58,044 bases of DNA, taken from positions 1 to 58,044 of the forward strand of contig CACHEI010000011.1 of assembly GCA_902578815.1 (NCBI GenBank), read 5' to 3'. A program made the translations under genes and the position numbers. Position 1 is the stretch's first letter. Each line of letters starts with the position of its first letter. The notes under the pieces are model-generated. The model saw only the letters and a list, made by a program, of their open reading frames with translations, searched no databases and was not told the DNA's origin. This DNA is from an uncultured SAR116 cluster alpha proteobacterium. Its GTDB lineage: Bacteria; Pseudomonadota; Alphaproteobacteria; Puniceispirillales; Puniceispirillaceae. This document shows positions 45,424 through 53,131 of the stretch, in pieces.

Positions 45424-45809
45424 GCAAGCGCCGCCAGAAACTCCTCGAAAACGGCCAGGCGCCTAGCCCTATTGGTGGGCCAAAGCATGGCAGGCGCGCC
45501 ATGACCCTAGACAGGGGTTGGCCATGCCTCATCGTCGTCATGTTTGGCGATTAAATGCATATGAAACTGCGAAACAACATTGCCGATTGTAGAGATGTTG
45601 ATTTTCTTGGTCCCGTTTGCGCGCTGCAAATTGCATGAGCTCGGCATTCATTTCTGAACCCAGTTCATGCAGTTCAGTTGTCCCTTCTGTTCCAGGATCA
45701 GCAGGGTCCAGAAAAACCGTTTATAGGCAGTGAGCCGCAACTAAAAACCGGCATGGCACCCGACCAAAATGCTGGCTGGCTCAAGGCGGGGATTGAGAGC
45801 AAAAGCCAT
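45420..45809 (-). pseudogene. Decayed HIT-domain hydrolase gene
   Basis: Reading the minus strand from the ATG at 45809 gives MAFALNPRLEPASILVGCHAG, the usual N-terminus of this HIT subfamily, then a stop. The frame recovers at KRFFWTLLIL, shifts to EGTTELHELGSEMNAELMQF, and shifts back for KKINISTIGNVVSQFHMHLI. That last block contains the GNVVSQFHMH catalytic histidine region and continues AKHDDDEAWPTPV, where a TAG stop stands in the position of the conserved Trp. The frame continues beyond it to FLAALA. At least two frameshifts and two nonsense codons are present. The start overlaps the stop of the tas-like gene (TGATGG), so it was once the downstream gene of that operon. Confidence 0.75.
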
Positions 45810-46852
45810 CAAAATGGCATAGGGTGCGCCCGATGCGCGGCGTCAATTTCTTCCATCACCGTGTCGGATAGGGTAACGTCGATAGAACCAAGCAGGCAGT
45901 CAAGCTGGACTAACGAGGTTGCGCCGATGATAAGCGACATCATCGCTGGCCTTGTCTGCGCCCAGGCAAGCGCCATCTGGTTTGGATCAAGTCCATGCCG
46001 CTTGGCAATATCGAGATAGGCGTCAATCGCCGGCCAAACCCGTGGATTGATCCGGCCGCCCATTTCCGGGCCGATGGAGCGGCGTGACCCGTCGGGAATC
46101 ATCCCGTTCTGGTATTTGCCGCTCAACATACCGCAGGCGATAGGGGAAAAAGCAAAAAGCCCGACTTGTTCATTGTGGCACAATTCTGCAAGATCGGTAT
46201 CATACAGCCGACACAACAGACTGTATTCATTCTGCAATGACATCACCCGCGGCAGATCGCGGTCCTCGGAAATACGCAGCCATTGCGCTGTTCCCCATGC
46301 GCTCTCATTCGAAAGTCCGAAGTGACGGACCTTTCCCTGCTTTTGCAAACTGTCCATCGCGTCGAGAACTTCGGCCATGTGATCAAGAGTTTCCTGCTTG
46401 TTCTGCTGCGTTGGATCATATTGCCAGTTCTGACGGAACATGTAAGAACCGCGGTTTGGCCAATGGAGTTGATACAAATCGATGTAATCAGTCTGCAACG
46501 AGGTTAGTGAACTTTCAACAGCAATTGATATGATTTCGGGTGTGATCGGACCACCACCACGCAGGTTTCGAAATCCATTGCCGGCAACCTTGGTTGCGAT
46601 CATTACATCATCGCGGCGACCTGATTTGGCGACCCATTCGCCAATCACCCGTTCCGTGTCACCTTGTGTTTCGACTGACATCGGTGTGGTCGGGTAGATC
46701 TCCGCAGTGTCAATAATGTTGACACCACGTTCAAGGGCCATGTCAATCTGCGAGTGCCCCTCTTCGATGGTGTTCTGCGATCCCCAGGTCATTGAACCAA
46801 GGCAGATGACACTTACGTCAATATCGGTCGATCCCAGCTTGTTATAGATCAT
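45809..46852 (-). CDS. tas: Tas-like aldo-keto reductase
   Basis: 347 residues, collinear with E. coli Tas. Shared blocks: VICLGSMTWGSQNT, GVNIIDTAEIYPTTP, ETQGDTERVIGEWV, TDYIDLYQLHWPNR, GKVRHFGLSNESAWG, YSLLCRLYD, RHGLDPNQMALAWAQTRP, GATSLVQL. The catalytic Asp/Tyr are in DTAEIY and His in QLHWP. It is a cytosolic NADPH-dependent reductase whose physiological substrate is uncertain. It has an extra segment around residues 95-110 (GNGFRNLRGGG). The downstream HIT gene in the same transcription unit has decayed, while this gene is intact. Confidence 0.9.
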   Translation of the reverse strand: MIYNKLGSTDIDVSVICLGSMTWGSQNTIEEGHSQIDMALERGVNIIDTAEIYPTTPMSVETQGDTERVIGEWVAKSGRRDDVMIATKVAGNGFRNLRGGGPITPEIISIAVESSLTSLQTDYIDLYQLHWPNRGSYMFRQNWQYDPTQQNKQETLDHMAEVLDAMDSLQKQGKVRHFGLSNESAWGTAQWLRISEDRDLPRVMSLQNEYSLLCRLYDTDLAELCHNEQVGLFAFSPIACGMLSGKYQNGMIPDGSRRSIGPEMGGRINPRVWPAIDAYLDIAKRHGLDPNQMALAWAQTRPAMMSLIIGATSLVQLDCLLGSIDVTLSDTVMEEIDAAHRAHPMPF

Positions 46853-46917
46853 GATCGGCTCTCATTTGCAATTGATAGGATGGGTTATAGCACAGTTTGA
46901 CGTTCTAAAGGGATAAT

Positions 46918-47907
46918 CTAACCGCCATGAAATGCAAAGGTTGTTTGTTGTCGGTAGACGGATCCGGGTTCCAGCAATGCTGAAGGAAAGTGCGGGTTGT
47001 TTGGCGCATCTGGCCAGATCTGTGGTTCAAGACAGAGGCCCGAAAATGGGCCATATAACTGTTTGATAAGTCCTGGTACTGGTGGACCAAGCTTGTGACC
47101 CGAATAAAATTGCAGTCCCGGTTCAGTGGTTGCCACCTGCATGCCAACGCCGGATTTCAGGCTGCGAAGGCTCGCTACCTGGCGTAATGGGCCTCTCGCT
47201 GGACCAAGACAGAAATTATGGTCAAATTCGATGTCGCCGATTAAACCCAGTCTACGCAAATCAAAGCGTGTGCCAGTCACCGCAGCGATCTCGCCTGTCG
47301 GGATGGCATCATCATCGACCGGCAGATAATGGTCGGCTGCGATGCTGATTTCATGGCCGCGAACATCGTTGCTGTCGTCGAGGCAGAAATAGCTGTGATG
47401 CGCAGGATTGAAAAGCGTGGTGTTGTCACATCTACCGGTGATGGTTATCGCCAGAGTGGCTCCGTCACTAATTTCATAGCGCACACACAAATCGATCTTG
47501 CCTGGAAAGCCCATCATCCCGTCAGGGTCGGTCAGGCGTAATTCGACGAAGTCATGTCCGTGATCACTTAGCACCCAATCACGGACACCATAGCCTGTTT
47601 TGCCGCCATGAAGGCAGTGCTTGCCTAGAAAATTAGCGTCAAACTGATATAGGCTGCCAGCAATTGTTGCCTGCCCGTTATTGATCCGATTGGCGTAGCG
47701 TCCAACAATCGCGCCAAAATAGGGCGAATAGCGAGGGTAATGTTTGAACTTCTCGAAACCCAGAACAAGCGGCGGCTCATGTCCAGCGAGGCGCAGATCC
47801 TTTATTACCGCGCCCCAGGTCAGGATGGTGGCCGACAGCGCGCCATTCCATATGTCGATAGCGAACACATTTCGATTGTCACGGGAAATTCCGATGTTGC
47901 GGATCAT
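46918..47907 (-). CDS. galM: Aldose 1-epimerase (galactose mutarotase)
   Basis: 329 residues. GalM blocks: NGALSATILTWGAVIKDL, GAIVGRYANRINNG, NFLGKHCLHGGKTGYGVRDW with the catalytic His, FNPAHHSYFCLDD with the second His pair, and PGLQFYSGHKLG with the Glu position in TTEPGLQFYS. It interconverts alpha and beta anomers of aldoses in the cytosol. The gene is monocistronic and divergent from the FAD oxidoreductase of the lipid cluster (151-base spacer). No sugar-catabolic genes neighbour it apart from the reductase downstream. Confidence 0.92.
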   Translation of the reverse strand: MIRNIGISRDNRNVFAIDIWNGALSATILTWGAVIKDLRLAGHEPPLVLGFEKFKHYPRYSPYFGAIVGRYANRINNGQATIAGSLYQFDANFLGKHCLHGGKTGYGVRDWVLSDHGHDFVELRLTDPDGMMGFPGKIDLCVRYEISDGATLAITITGRCDNTTLFNPAHHSYFCLDDSNDVRGHEISIAADHYLPVDDDAIPTGEIAAVTGTRFDLRRLGLIGDIEFDHNFCLGPARGPLRQVASLRSLKSGVGMQVATTEPGLQFYSGHKLGPPVPGLIKQLYGPFSGLCLEPQIWPDAPNNPHFPSALLEPGSVYRQQTTFAFHGG

Positions 47908-48058
47908 TTCATCGCCCTCATTAATTTTTTATCAATAACATTTGATTACATCTGTTGATTGCGACAATCTGTCACTATATACCGGATGGGGTAACACAAT
48001 GACTGTTTCCGTTCGGGTGCCACCGGGTTTGCAGTTGTGCGATAACTAGGGACAAAAA

Positions 48059-49360
48059 ATGCGCATTGCTATTATCGGTTCGGGTATAGCCGGCCTTGGG
48101 GCATCTTATCTTCTCAAAAACAAAGTTGATGTTCATCTCTATGAGAATGCCAATAGATTTGGCGGCCACAGCAACACGGTTGAGGCTGTTTTTGGCGTTA
48201 CAAAGGTGCCAGTCGATACAGGTTTCATCGTTTACAATCCATTGAATTATCCAAATCTTGTCAGGCTGTTTGCGCATCTTGGTGTGGCCACACAGGAAAC
48301 GGATATGAGCTTTGCCGTCTCGCTTGATGGTGGCCGGCGCGAATATGAGGGGTCAATAAGAGGCTTGCTGGCGCAACCAGTCAACCTGACCCAACCGCGG
48401 TATTGGTCGATGCTTGCCGAACTGGTGCGCTTTTACCGCTCTGCGCCGCGCACCGCCTATGATGGCCCCATCAATGAAAGCCTCGGCGCTTTCGTCGCAA
48501 GGCAGAAATACAGCGATGCATTTGTCGCAGACCATCTGTTGCCGATGGGGGCTGCCATTTGGTCCTGTACCTCGGGAATGATGCTGGATTTTCCTGTGCG
48601 TTCCTACATGCGGTTTCTGGAAAATCACAAGCTGCTCAATTTTGTTGACCGTCCGCAATGGCGAACGGTAACAGGCGGATCGCGCGAATATGTCAGGCGG
48701 ATTGTGGCCGCTCTGGGACCGAACGGCCATAAATCGACGCATATAACCGGATTGCGTCGTGCTCAGGGCGGCGTCGTCATCAGCATAGCCGGGCAGGGAG
48801 ATGTCTGGTTTGACAAAGTGATTCTTGCAGCCCATGCCGACCAGTCACTGGCGCTGATCACCGACGCAAGCGCGCTTGAGCGTGAGATATTGTCCAGCTT
48901 CCGGTTTCAGGAAAACCGCGCTGTCCTGCACTCCGACCCAGTTTTGATGCCAAAACGGCGGGCCGCATGGGGATCATGGAATTATGTCACCGGGTCGGAC
49001 CATGATGGTGGATTGTGCCTGACCTATTGGATGAACCGTCTGCAGTCTATTGATCAGGCCTATCCACTCTATGAGACCCTCAACCCGCATATCGAACCTG
49101 ATCCGGCACTCATTCATGGTGAATTCAGCTATGATCATCCGGTTTTCGATGAGCGAGCCCTTCTTGCGCAGGCGCGTCTGCCGGAGATACAGGGGCATGA
49201 CAATTTGTTCTTTGCAGGAGCGTGGACAGGATATGGGTTTCACGAGGATGGGTTGAAATCGGCCATCGCCATCGCCCGCTCGCTCAATATTGAAATTCCA
49301 TGGGAAAGTGATGTTGCCGCCTATCCGTCGCAGGATGAAGAGGAAAGAGAGATCGCCTGA
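48059..49360 (+). CDS. FAD-dependent oxidoreductase of the lipid-modification cluster
   Basis: 433 residues, first gene of a four-gene operon. The N-terminal FAD motif is IAIIGSGIAGLGASYLL (residues 3-19), then the ENANRFGGHSNTV block typical of amine-oxidase-like flavoenzymes linked to CFA-synthase-like methyltransferases. The C-terminal LFFAGAWTGYGFHEDGLKSA closes the FAD fold. In related clusters this enzyme type is implicated in oxidising or desaturating acyl chains after methylation. There is no signal peptide. Its stop TGA shares one base with the ATG of the DUF1365 gene. A weak TTGATT/TATATA pair at 47957-47983 could be the promoter, but I have little confidence in it. Confidence 0.9.
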   Translation: MRIAIIGSGIAGLGASYLLKNKVDVHLYENANRFGGHSNTVEAVFGVTKVPVDTGFIVYNPLNYPNLVRLFAHLGVATQETDMSFAVSLDGGRREYEGSIRGLLAQPVNLTQPRYWSMLAELVRFYRSAPRTAYDGPINESLGAFVARQKYSDAFVADHLLPMGAAIWSCTSGMMLDFPVRSYMRFLENHKLLNFVDRPQWRTVTGGSREYVRRIVAALGPNGHKSTHITGLRRAQGGVVISIAGQGDVWFDKVILAAHADQSLALITDASALEREILSSFRFQENRAVLHSDPVLMPKRRAAWGSWNYVTGSDHDGGLCLTYWMNRLQSIDQAYPLYETLNPHIEPDPALIHGEFSYDHPVFDERALLAQARLPEIQGHDNLFFAGAWTGYGFHEDGLKSAIAIARSLNIEIPWESDVAAYPSQDEEEREIA

Positions 49361-50145
49361 TGTCCGCCTGCAATCTTGTGCCATCGCAGATTCATCACAC
49401 ACGGCATGGAAAGCCGTCACATTTCCTGCGGCGTAAGGGACTGTCGATCTGGATTGATCTCGATGACCTCGATACCGCCAACGGGCAGTCAACCCTGTTC
49501 TCGGTTGACCGTTTCAACCTGCTGTCATTCGCACAGCGTGATTATGGACCAAATTACCGGCACCGCAAACCTGTTGAGCCACTTGCTTGCTATGCACGCC
49601 GGCTGGCTTGCGAGCTATGCCCAGATGTTGTGATCGCCTCGGTGCATCTTTTGACATTTCCCCGCGTTCTCGGTGTCGCTTTCAATCCGGTTTCGGTCTA
49701 TGTGCTGCGCGATGGTGATGGCCGGGACGCGCTGTTGATCTATGAAGTCCATAATACTTTCGGCGATCTTCATTCCTATGCCGGGGTACCGAACCATGAT
49801 AGCGCGATTCTATATGCCACAAAGCTTTTTCATGTCTCACCATTCTTTCCAATGGACGGGGAATACCGGCTGATGATGAAGGGTGGCGGTGCAGATCAGC
49901 AGGTGCGCCTTCTGATGCGGTATCTTAGTAATGGCAGCGCGCGGCTGACCGCGACACTCCGCGGAACGCCAGAGCGAATGACAACATGGGGTATTGTTAA
50001 AACCCTCTGCAAAACCGGTCAGTGGCCGTTACGCCCGCTTATTTCCATTCATTTTGAGGCTGTGAAGCTATGGATAAAAAAGGTACCATTCCACCGACGG
50101 CCAGAGCCTCCCGCGGCATGGTCTGAAGCAAGGTCTGGCAAGTAG
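49360..50145 (+). CDS. DUF1365 family protein
   Basis: 261 residues. DUF1365 features: the HTRHGKPSHFLRRKGLSIWI region, VHLLTFPRVLGVAFNPVSVY and VHNTFGDLHSY, followed by KLFHVSPFFPMDGEYR. The FNPVSVY segment is a strong family marker. DUF1365 proteins nearly always sit between an FAD oxidoreductase and a CFA-synthase-like methyltransferase, as here, and a role in phospholipid acyl-chain modification is suspected. Translation is coupled to the upstream gene. It ends 15 bases before the methyltransferase gene. Confidence 0.9.
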   Translation: MSACNLVPSQIHHTRHGKPSHFLRRKGLSIWIDLDDLDTANGQSTLFSVDRFNLLSFAQRDYGPNYRHRKPVEPLACYARRLACELCPDVVIASVHLLTFPRVLGVAFNPVSVYVLRDGDGRDALLIYEVHNTFGDLHSYAGVPNHDSAILYATKLFHVSPFFPMDGEYRLMMKGGGADQQVRLLMRYLSNGSARLTATLRGTPERMTTWGIVKTLCKTGQWPLRPLISIHFEAVKLWIKKVPFHRRPEPPAAWSEARSGK

Positions 50146-50160
50146 AGGGTTGTAACTGGC

Positions 50161-51354
50161 GTGGGTGTGGCTGGCTTTTTTGATAACAGGAAACAGGATG
50201 TTCTGGCGGCTATCGTCGCACGGACCAGGTGTGGTGAAATTTGCATCACCTGGCCCGATGGCAGTATACAGACCTTTAAGGGCGGCGCGCCCGGTCCATC
50301 TTGTGATGTAAAATTTGACTCTATGAATGCTGTGAGTAGGGTGCTGCGTGACGGCAAGATAGGGTTTTGTGAGGCCATAATCGATGGCGAGGTTACCAGC
50401 ACGGATCTGCCCAAATTGGTCGAGTTCGCAGTCTTGCATGATAGCTATCTGGAGGTGGCGCTCAAGGCCAATCCGATGCGTCGCCTGGGATTGAAGCTCT
50501 TTCATCTGCTTCGGCGTAACAACAAGGCCGGGTCAGTTCGCAATATTTCCTATCACTACGACCTTGGCAATGACTTCTATAGCGCCTGGCTTGACCGCAC
50601 CATGACCTATTCATCCGCAGTCTTTAAAAATGATGATGATGATCTCTCGAAGGCCCAGATCAATAAGTATCGATGCCTCGCCGAGCTTGCTGATATCAAA
50701 CCCGATGATCATGTCCTAGAGATCGGATGTGGATGGGGCGGCTTTGCCAAATATGTGACCTCGACCATCGGCGCAAAAGTCACCGGCATCACCATCTCGA
50801 AGGAGCAACATGCCTTTGCCCAGAGAAGTATTCATGAGGCCGGACTTGCCGACCGTGCAGATGTCAGGCTGGTCGACTACCGTGAACTGGACGGCAAATT
50901 TGACAAGATTGTTTCAATCGAGATGTTTGAGGCGGTGGGACAGGCTTATTGGGAAACCTATTTTAGTTCTGTTTCCAGCCTTTTGAAGCGGGGTGGGCGG
51001 GCTGCTATTCAGTCAATCATGATTGATGACGCCGCTTTCGACGCCTACCGGCGGGATCCGGATTTCATCCAGCGCCATATTTTCCCTGGAGGCATGCTGC
51101 CATCACTGCCTGTTCTGCAATCTCCGCTGCAATCAGCCGGGCTGGAATTGGTTGAGGAGCATGGTTATGGCCTGCATTATGCGAGAACATTGGCGCAATG
51201 GCGTAAAAGGTTCAACGAGGCTTGGCCAAAATTGGCCACCGGCAAGTTTGATGCACGTTTCAAACGCATGTGGGAGCTTTATTTTGCTTATTGCGAGGGG
51301 GGATTTCGCGGCGGAATCATTGATGTCAAACAGATGCTGCTGATGCACAGATAG
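50161..51354 (+). CDS. Cyclopropane-fatty-acid-synthase-like SAM methyltransferase
   Basis: 397 residues from GTG 50161. N-terminal helical part, then YHYDLGNDFYSAWLDRTMTYSSAVF, the family hallmark. SAM motif I is VLEIGCGWGGFAKYV. Further markers are GITISKEQHAFAQ, DYRELDGKFDKIVSIEMFEAVG and IFPGGMLPS. It transfers a methyl or methylene group to unsaturated acyl chains of membrane phospholipids. Because it is embedded with DUF1365, the FAD enzyme and DUF3833, it probably makes a specialised modified fatty acid rather than simple cyclopropane. Members of such clusters have been linked to furan fatty acids in alphaproteobacteria; which product applies here is inference. Confidence 0.92.
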   Translation: MGVAGFFDNRKQDVLAAIVARTRCGEICITWPDGSIQTFKGGAPGPSCDVKFDSMNAVSRVLRDGKIGFCEAIIDGEVTSTDLPKLVEFAVLHDSYLEVALKANPMRRLGLKLFHLLRRNNKAGSVRNISYHYDLGNDFYSAWLDRTMTYSSAVFKNDDDDLSKAQINKYRCLAELADIKPDDHVLEIGCGWGGFAKYVTSTIGAKVTGITISKEQHAFAQRSIHEAGLADRADVRLVDYRELDGKFDKIVSIEMFEAVGQAYWETYFSSVSSLLKRGGRAAIQSIMIDDAAFDAYRRDPDFIQRHIFPGGMLPSLPVLQSPLQSAGLELVEEHGYGLHYARTLAQWRKRFNEAWPKLATGKFDARFKRMWELYFAYCEGGFRGGIIDVKQMLLMHR

Positions 51355-51361
51355 ATCTGCC

Positions 51362-51823
51362 ATGTCTGAAAAACTGACTATTCCTGTCTTTGATCCCGCC
51401 ACCTATTTCACCGGAACGCTTAAAGCGTATGGCGTTTTTGTTGATCGGTTTGGCAGAGCGCGCCGCCAGTTTCATGTCACTGTCGAGGGGCGGCGAACGG
51501 ATCAGGGATTTCAGCTTGATGAGGCCTTTGTCTATGATGATGGTGAAACAGAGGTGCGCCAGTGGAACGTCACTAAAGTAGGTAACAGGCGCTACGCTGG
51601 CATATGCGCCGATGTTATCGGTCATGCGAAGGGCCATCTTGAGGGCAATATGCTGAGCTGGCGTTACAAATTCCGGCTTTTGCTTTACGGTCGCAAAGTT
51701 GCGGTGACTTTCGATGACGTAATGGTACTGCAAGAGGCAGGGATATTAATCAACCGCGCGATTGTGTCCAAGTGGGGAATAAAACTGGGGGAGGTGCTGA
51801 TCAGCTTTCGCCCGGCAGTCTAG
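51362..51823 (+). CDS. DUF3833 family protein
   Basis: 153 residues starting seven bases after the methyltransferase stop codon. It lacks the lipoprotein signal many DUF3833 proteins carry. The chain matches the family: DPATYFTGTLKAYGVFVDRF, HVTVEGRRTDQGFQLDEAFV, then YAGICADVIGHAKGHLEGNM and LSWRYKFRL. The beta-rich, lipocalin-like pattern suggests lipid handling. Last gene of the operon; its 3' end overlaps the convergent NTF2-like gene by four bases. Confidence 0.88.
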   Translation: MSEKLTIPVFDPATYFTGTLKAYGVFVDRFGRARRQFHVTVEGRRTDQGFQLDEAFVYDDGETEVRQWNVTKVGNRRYAGICADVIGHAKGHLEGNMLSWRYKFRLLLYGRKVAVTFDDVMVLQEAGILINRAIVSKWGIKLGEVLISFRPAV

Positions 51824-52278
51824 TTAGTTTTTACCATGAAAATTCGCATGATCTGGCGTACCATCGCTCCGATGAATGGTAATTTTGACAGCAACTGGCT
51901 AGCGCTGTCCCAATGGTCGATATGGTGTGAGACACGCCCGGTCTTGGTGACATGAATCTCGCTTATTCCCTCAAGTTCCATTGGTACTGATGGCCATCCC
52001 CTGGTGCGGGCCGTCATCCGCCAACGCAGATAGGCGACATCTCGATCTGGCTGTGTCGAATGGACGACGTCGGAAACGGTGAATTGCGGTTCAATCGTGG
52101 TCTCGAACATATGTTCGAAAACAGCGCCAAAAGCCGCCTTGCCCCGCAGGTTGTTGAAAGGGTCGACGAAAACCACATCAATTTCAACAAGCGCCAGCAG
52201 CGCATCAATATTTCCCGGACGAAGCGATGTGAAGGCGGTGACATAGGAATTGATCAGTTTTTGATTCGATCTTGCCAT
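51820..52278 (-). CDS. NTF2/SnoaL-like fold protein
   Basis: 152 residues. SnoaL-like markers: INSYVTAFTSLRPGNIDALL, EIDVVFVDPFNNLRGKAAF and VFEHMFETTIEPQFTV, then VAYLRWRMTARTRG and a HHIDHWD segment near the end. Such proteins are small cone-shaped enzymes or binding proteins; in this context it is a known companion of CFA/DUF1365/SDR clusters. Its ATG overlaps the stop of the SDR gene (TAATG), indicating coupled translation. Function unknown. Confidence 0.85.
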   Translation of the reverse strand: MARSNQKLINSYVTAFTSLRPGNIDALLALVEIDVVFVDPFNNLRGKAAFGAVFEHMFETTIEPQFTVSDVVHSTQPDRDVAYLRWRMTARTRGWPSVPMELEGISEIHVTKTGRVSHHIDHWDSASQLLSKLPFIGAMVRQIMRIFMVKTN

Positions 52279-53021
52279 TAGACATATCCTGTGCGTTTGC
52301 CGACAATCTTAAAAAACCATTTATCGGGCAGAAAGCGCAGCCATGCCATACTGCGAGTAAAGGATTTTGGAAAATGCACCAGAAAATCATTTTTTTCCAT
52401 GGCGTCGATGATGGCCTGTGCCGCTGCATCAGCTGTCATCAGGCTCGGCATCTCGAAATCATTCACCGCTGTCGCCTCACTCTCGACAAACCCCGGACAG
52501 ATTACCTGCAGCCTCACTCCCTTGGGCTGCAGGTCGAAATTAAGCGATTCGGCAAGTGAGATCAGCGCTGCCTTGGTAGGGCCGTAGGCAGCCGATTTTG
52601 GCAGGCCACGCCATCCGGCGACTGACGAGATAATAACAATATGTCCCCCGCCACGCGCTATCATTCGAGGCACGATTGCCGCCAATGCGTTGACCACGCC
52701 CATATAATTGACGTCCATATGATTTGCATAAATGGCCGGATCAATCGCGCTACCATCCTGAGGCTGATAGATGCCGGCATTCAAAATCGCAACGTCAATA
52801 CTGCCTTGTGCATTTTCGGCGGCGGCGACGCTTTCAGTGAGTTGGTTGGCCATGGTTACATCACAGCCTGTAGACCAAAAGCCCAGCAGTTTGGTTGCCA
52901 TTGTGGCCAATCGATCATCGCGGCGAGCCACCGCACTCACCCTGTGGCCGTTTTCGCACAGGCGTGTAGCTAACGCCGCGCCAATTCCTGCGCTAGCGCC
53001 TGTTAGAAAATAATGCGTCAT
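52278..53021 (-). CDS. SDR-family oxidoreductase of the lipid-modification cluster
   Basis: 247 residues from the ATG at 53021 (MTHYFLTGASAGIG); a longer frame to 53087 is not family-like. Rossmann motif TGASAGIG, NAGIY, catalytic SSVAGW / YGPTK. It is the near twin of the SDR at 1892-2632, differing mainly in codon use (this one is GC-richer and matches the backbone). First gene of a minus-strand pair with the NTF2-like gene, convergent with the FAD/DUF1365/CFA/DUF3833 operon, which supports a joint role. The substrate is unknown. Confidence 0.92.
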   Translation of the reverse strand: MTHYFLTGASAGIGAALATRLCENGHRVSAVARRDDRLATMATKLLGFWSTGCDVTMANQLTESVAAAENAQGSIDVAILNAGIYQPQDGSAIDPAIYANHMDVNYMGVVNALAAIVPRMIARGGGHIVIISSVAGWRGLPKSAAYGPTKAALISLAESLNFDLQPKGVRLQVICPGFVESEATAVNDFEMPSLMTADAAAQAIIDAMEKNDFLVHFPKSFTRSMAWLRFLPDKWFFKIVGKRTGYV

Positions 53022-53131
53022 GTTTTTGCCTATCCTGTCTGTGGTATAGGTGGGTATCATTGGCACGGATGTGAAGGGCGGTGGCAATAGCTATAGCCCA
53101 GCCAAATCTGTGTGATAGGGGAAAAAATGGC

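Noticed and set aside
44992..45541. Long minus-strand frames overlapping DUF952 and the HIT remnant (45044-45541, 44899-45225)
   Set aside because: They are antisense shadows of the DUF952 gene; the real minus-strand signal in this area is the decayed HIT gene.
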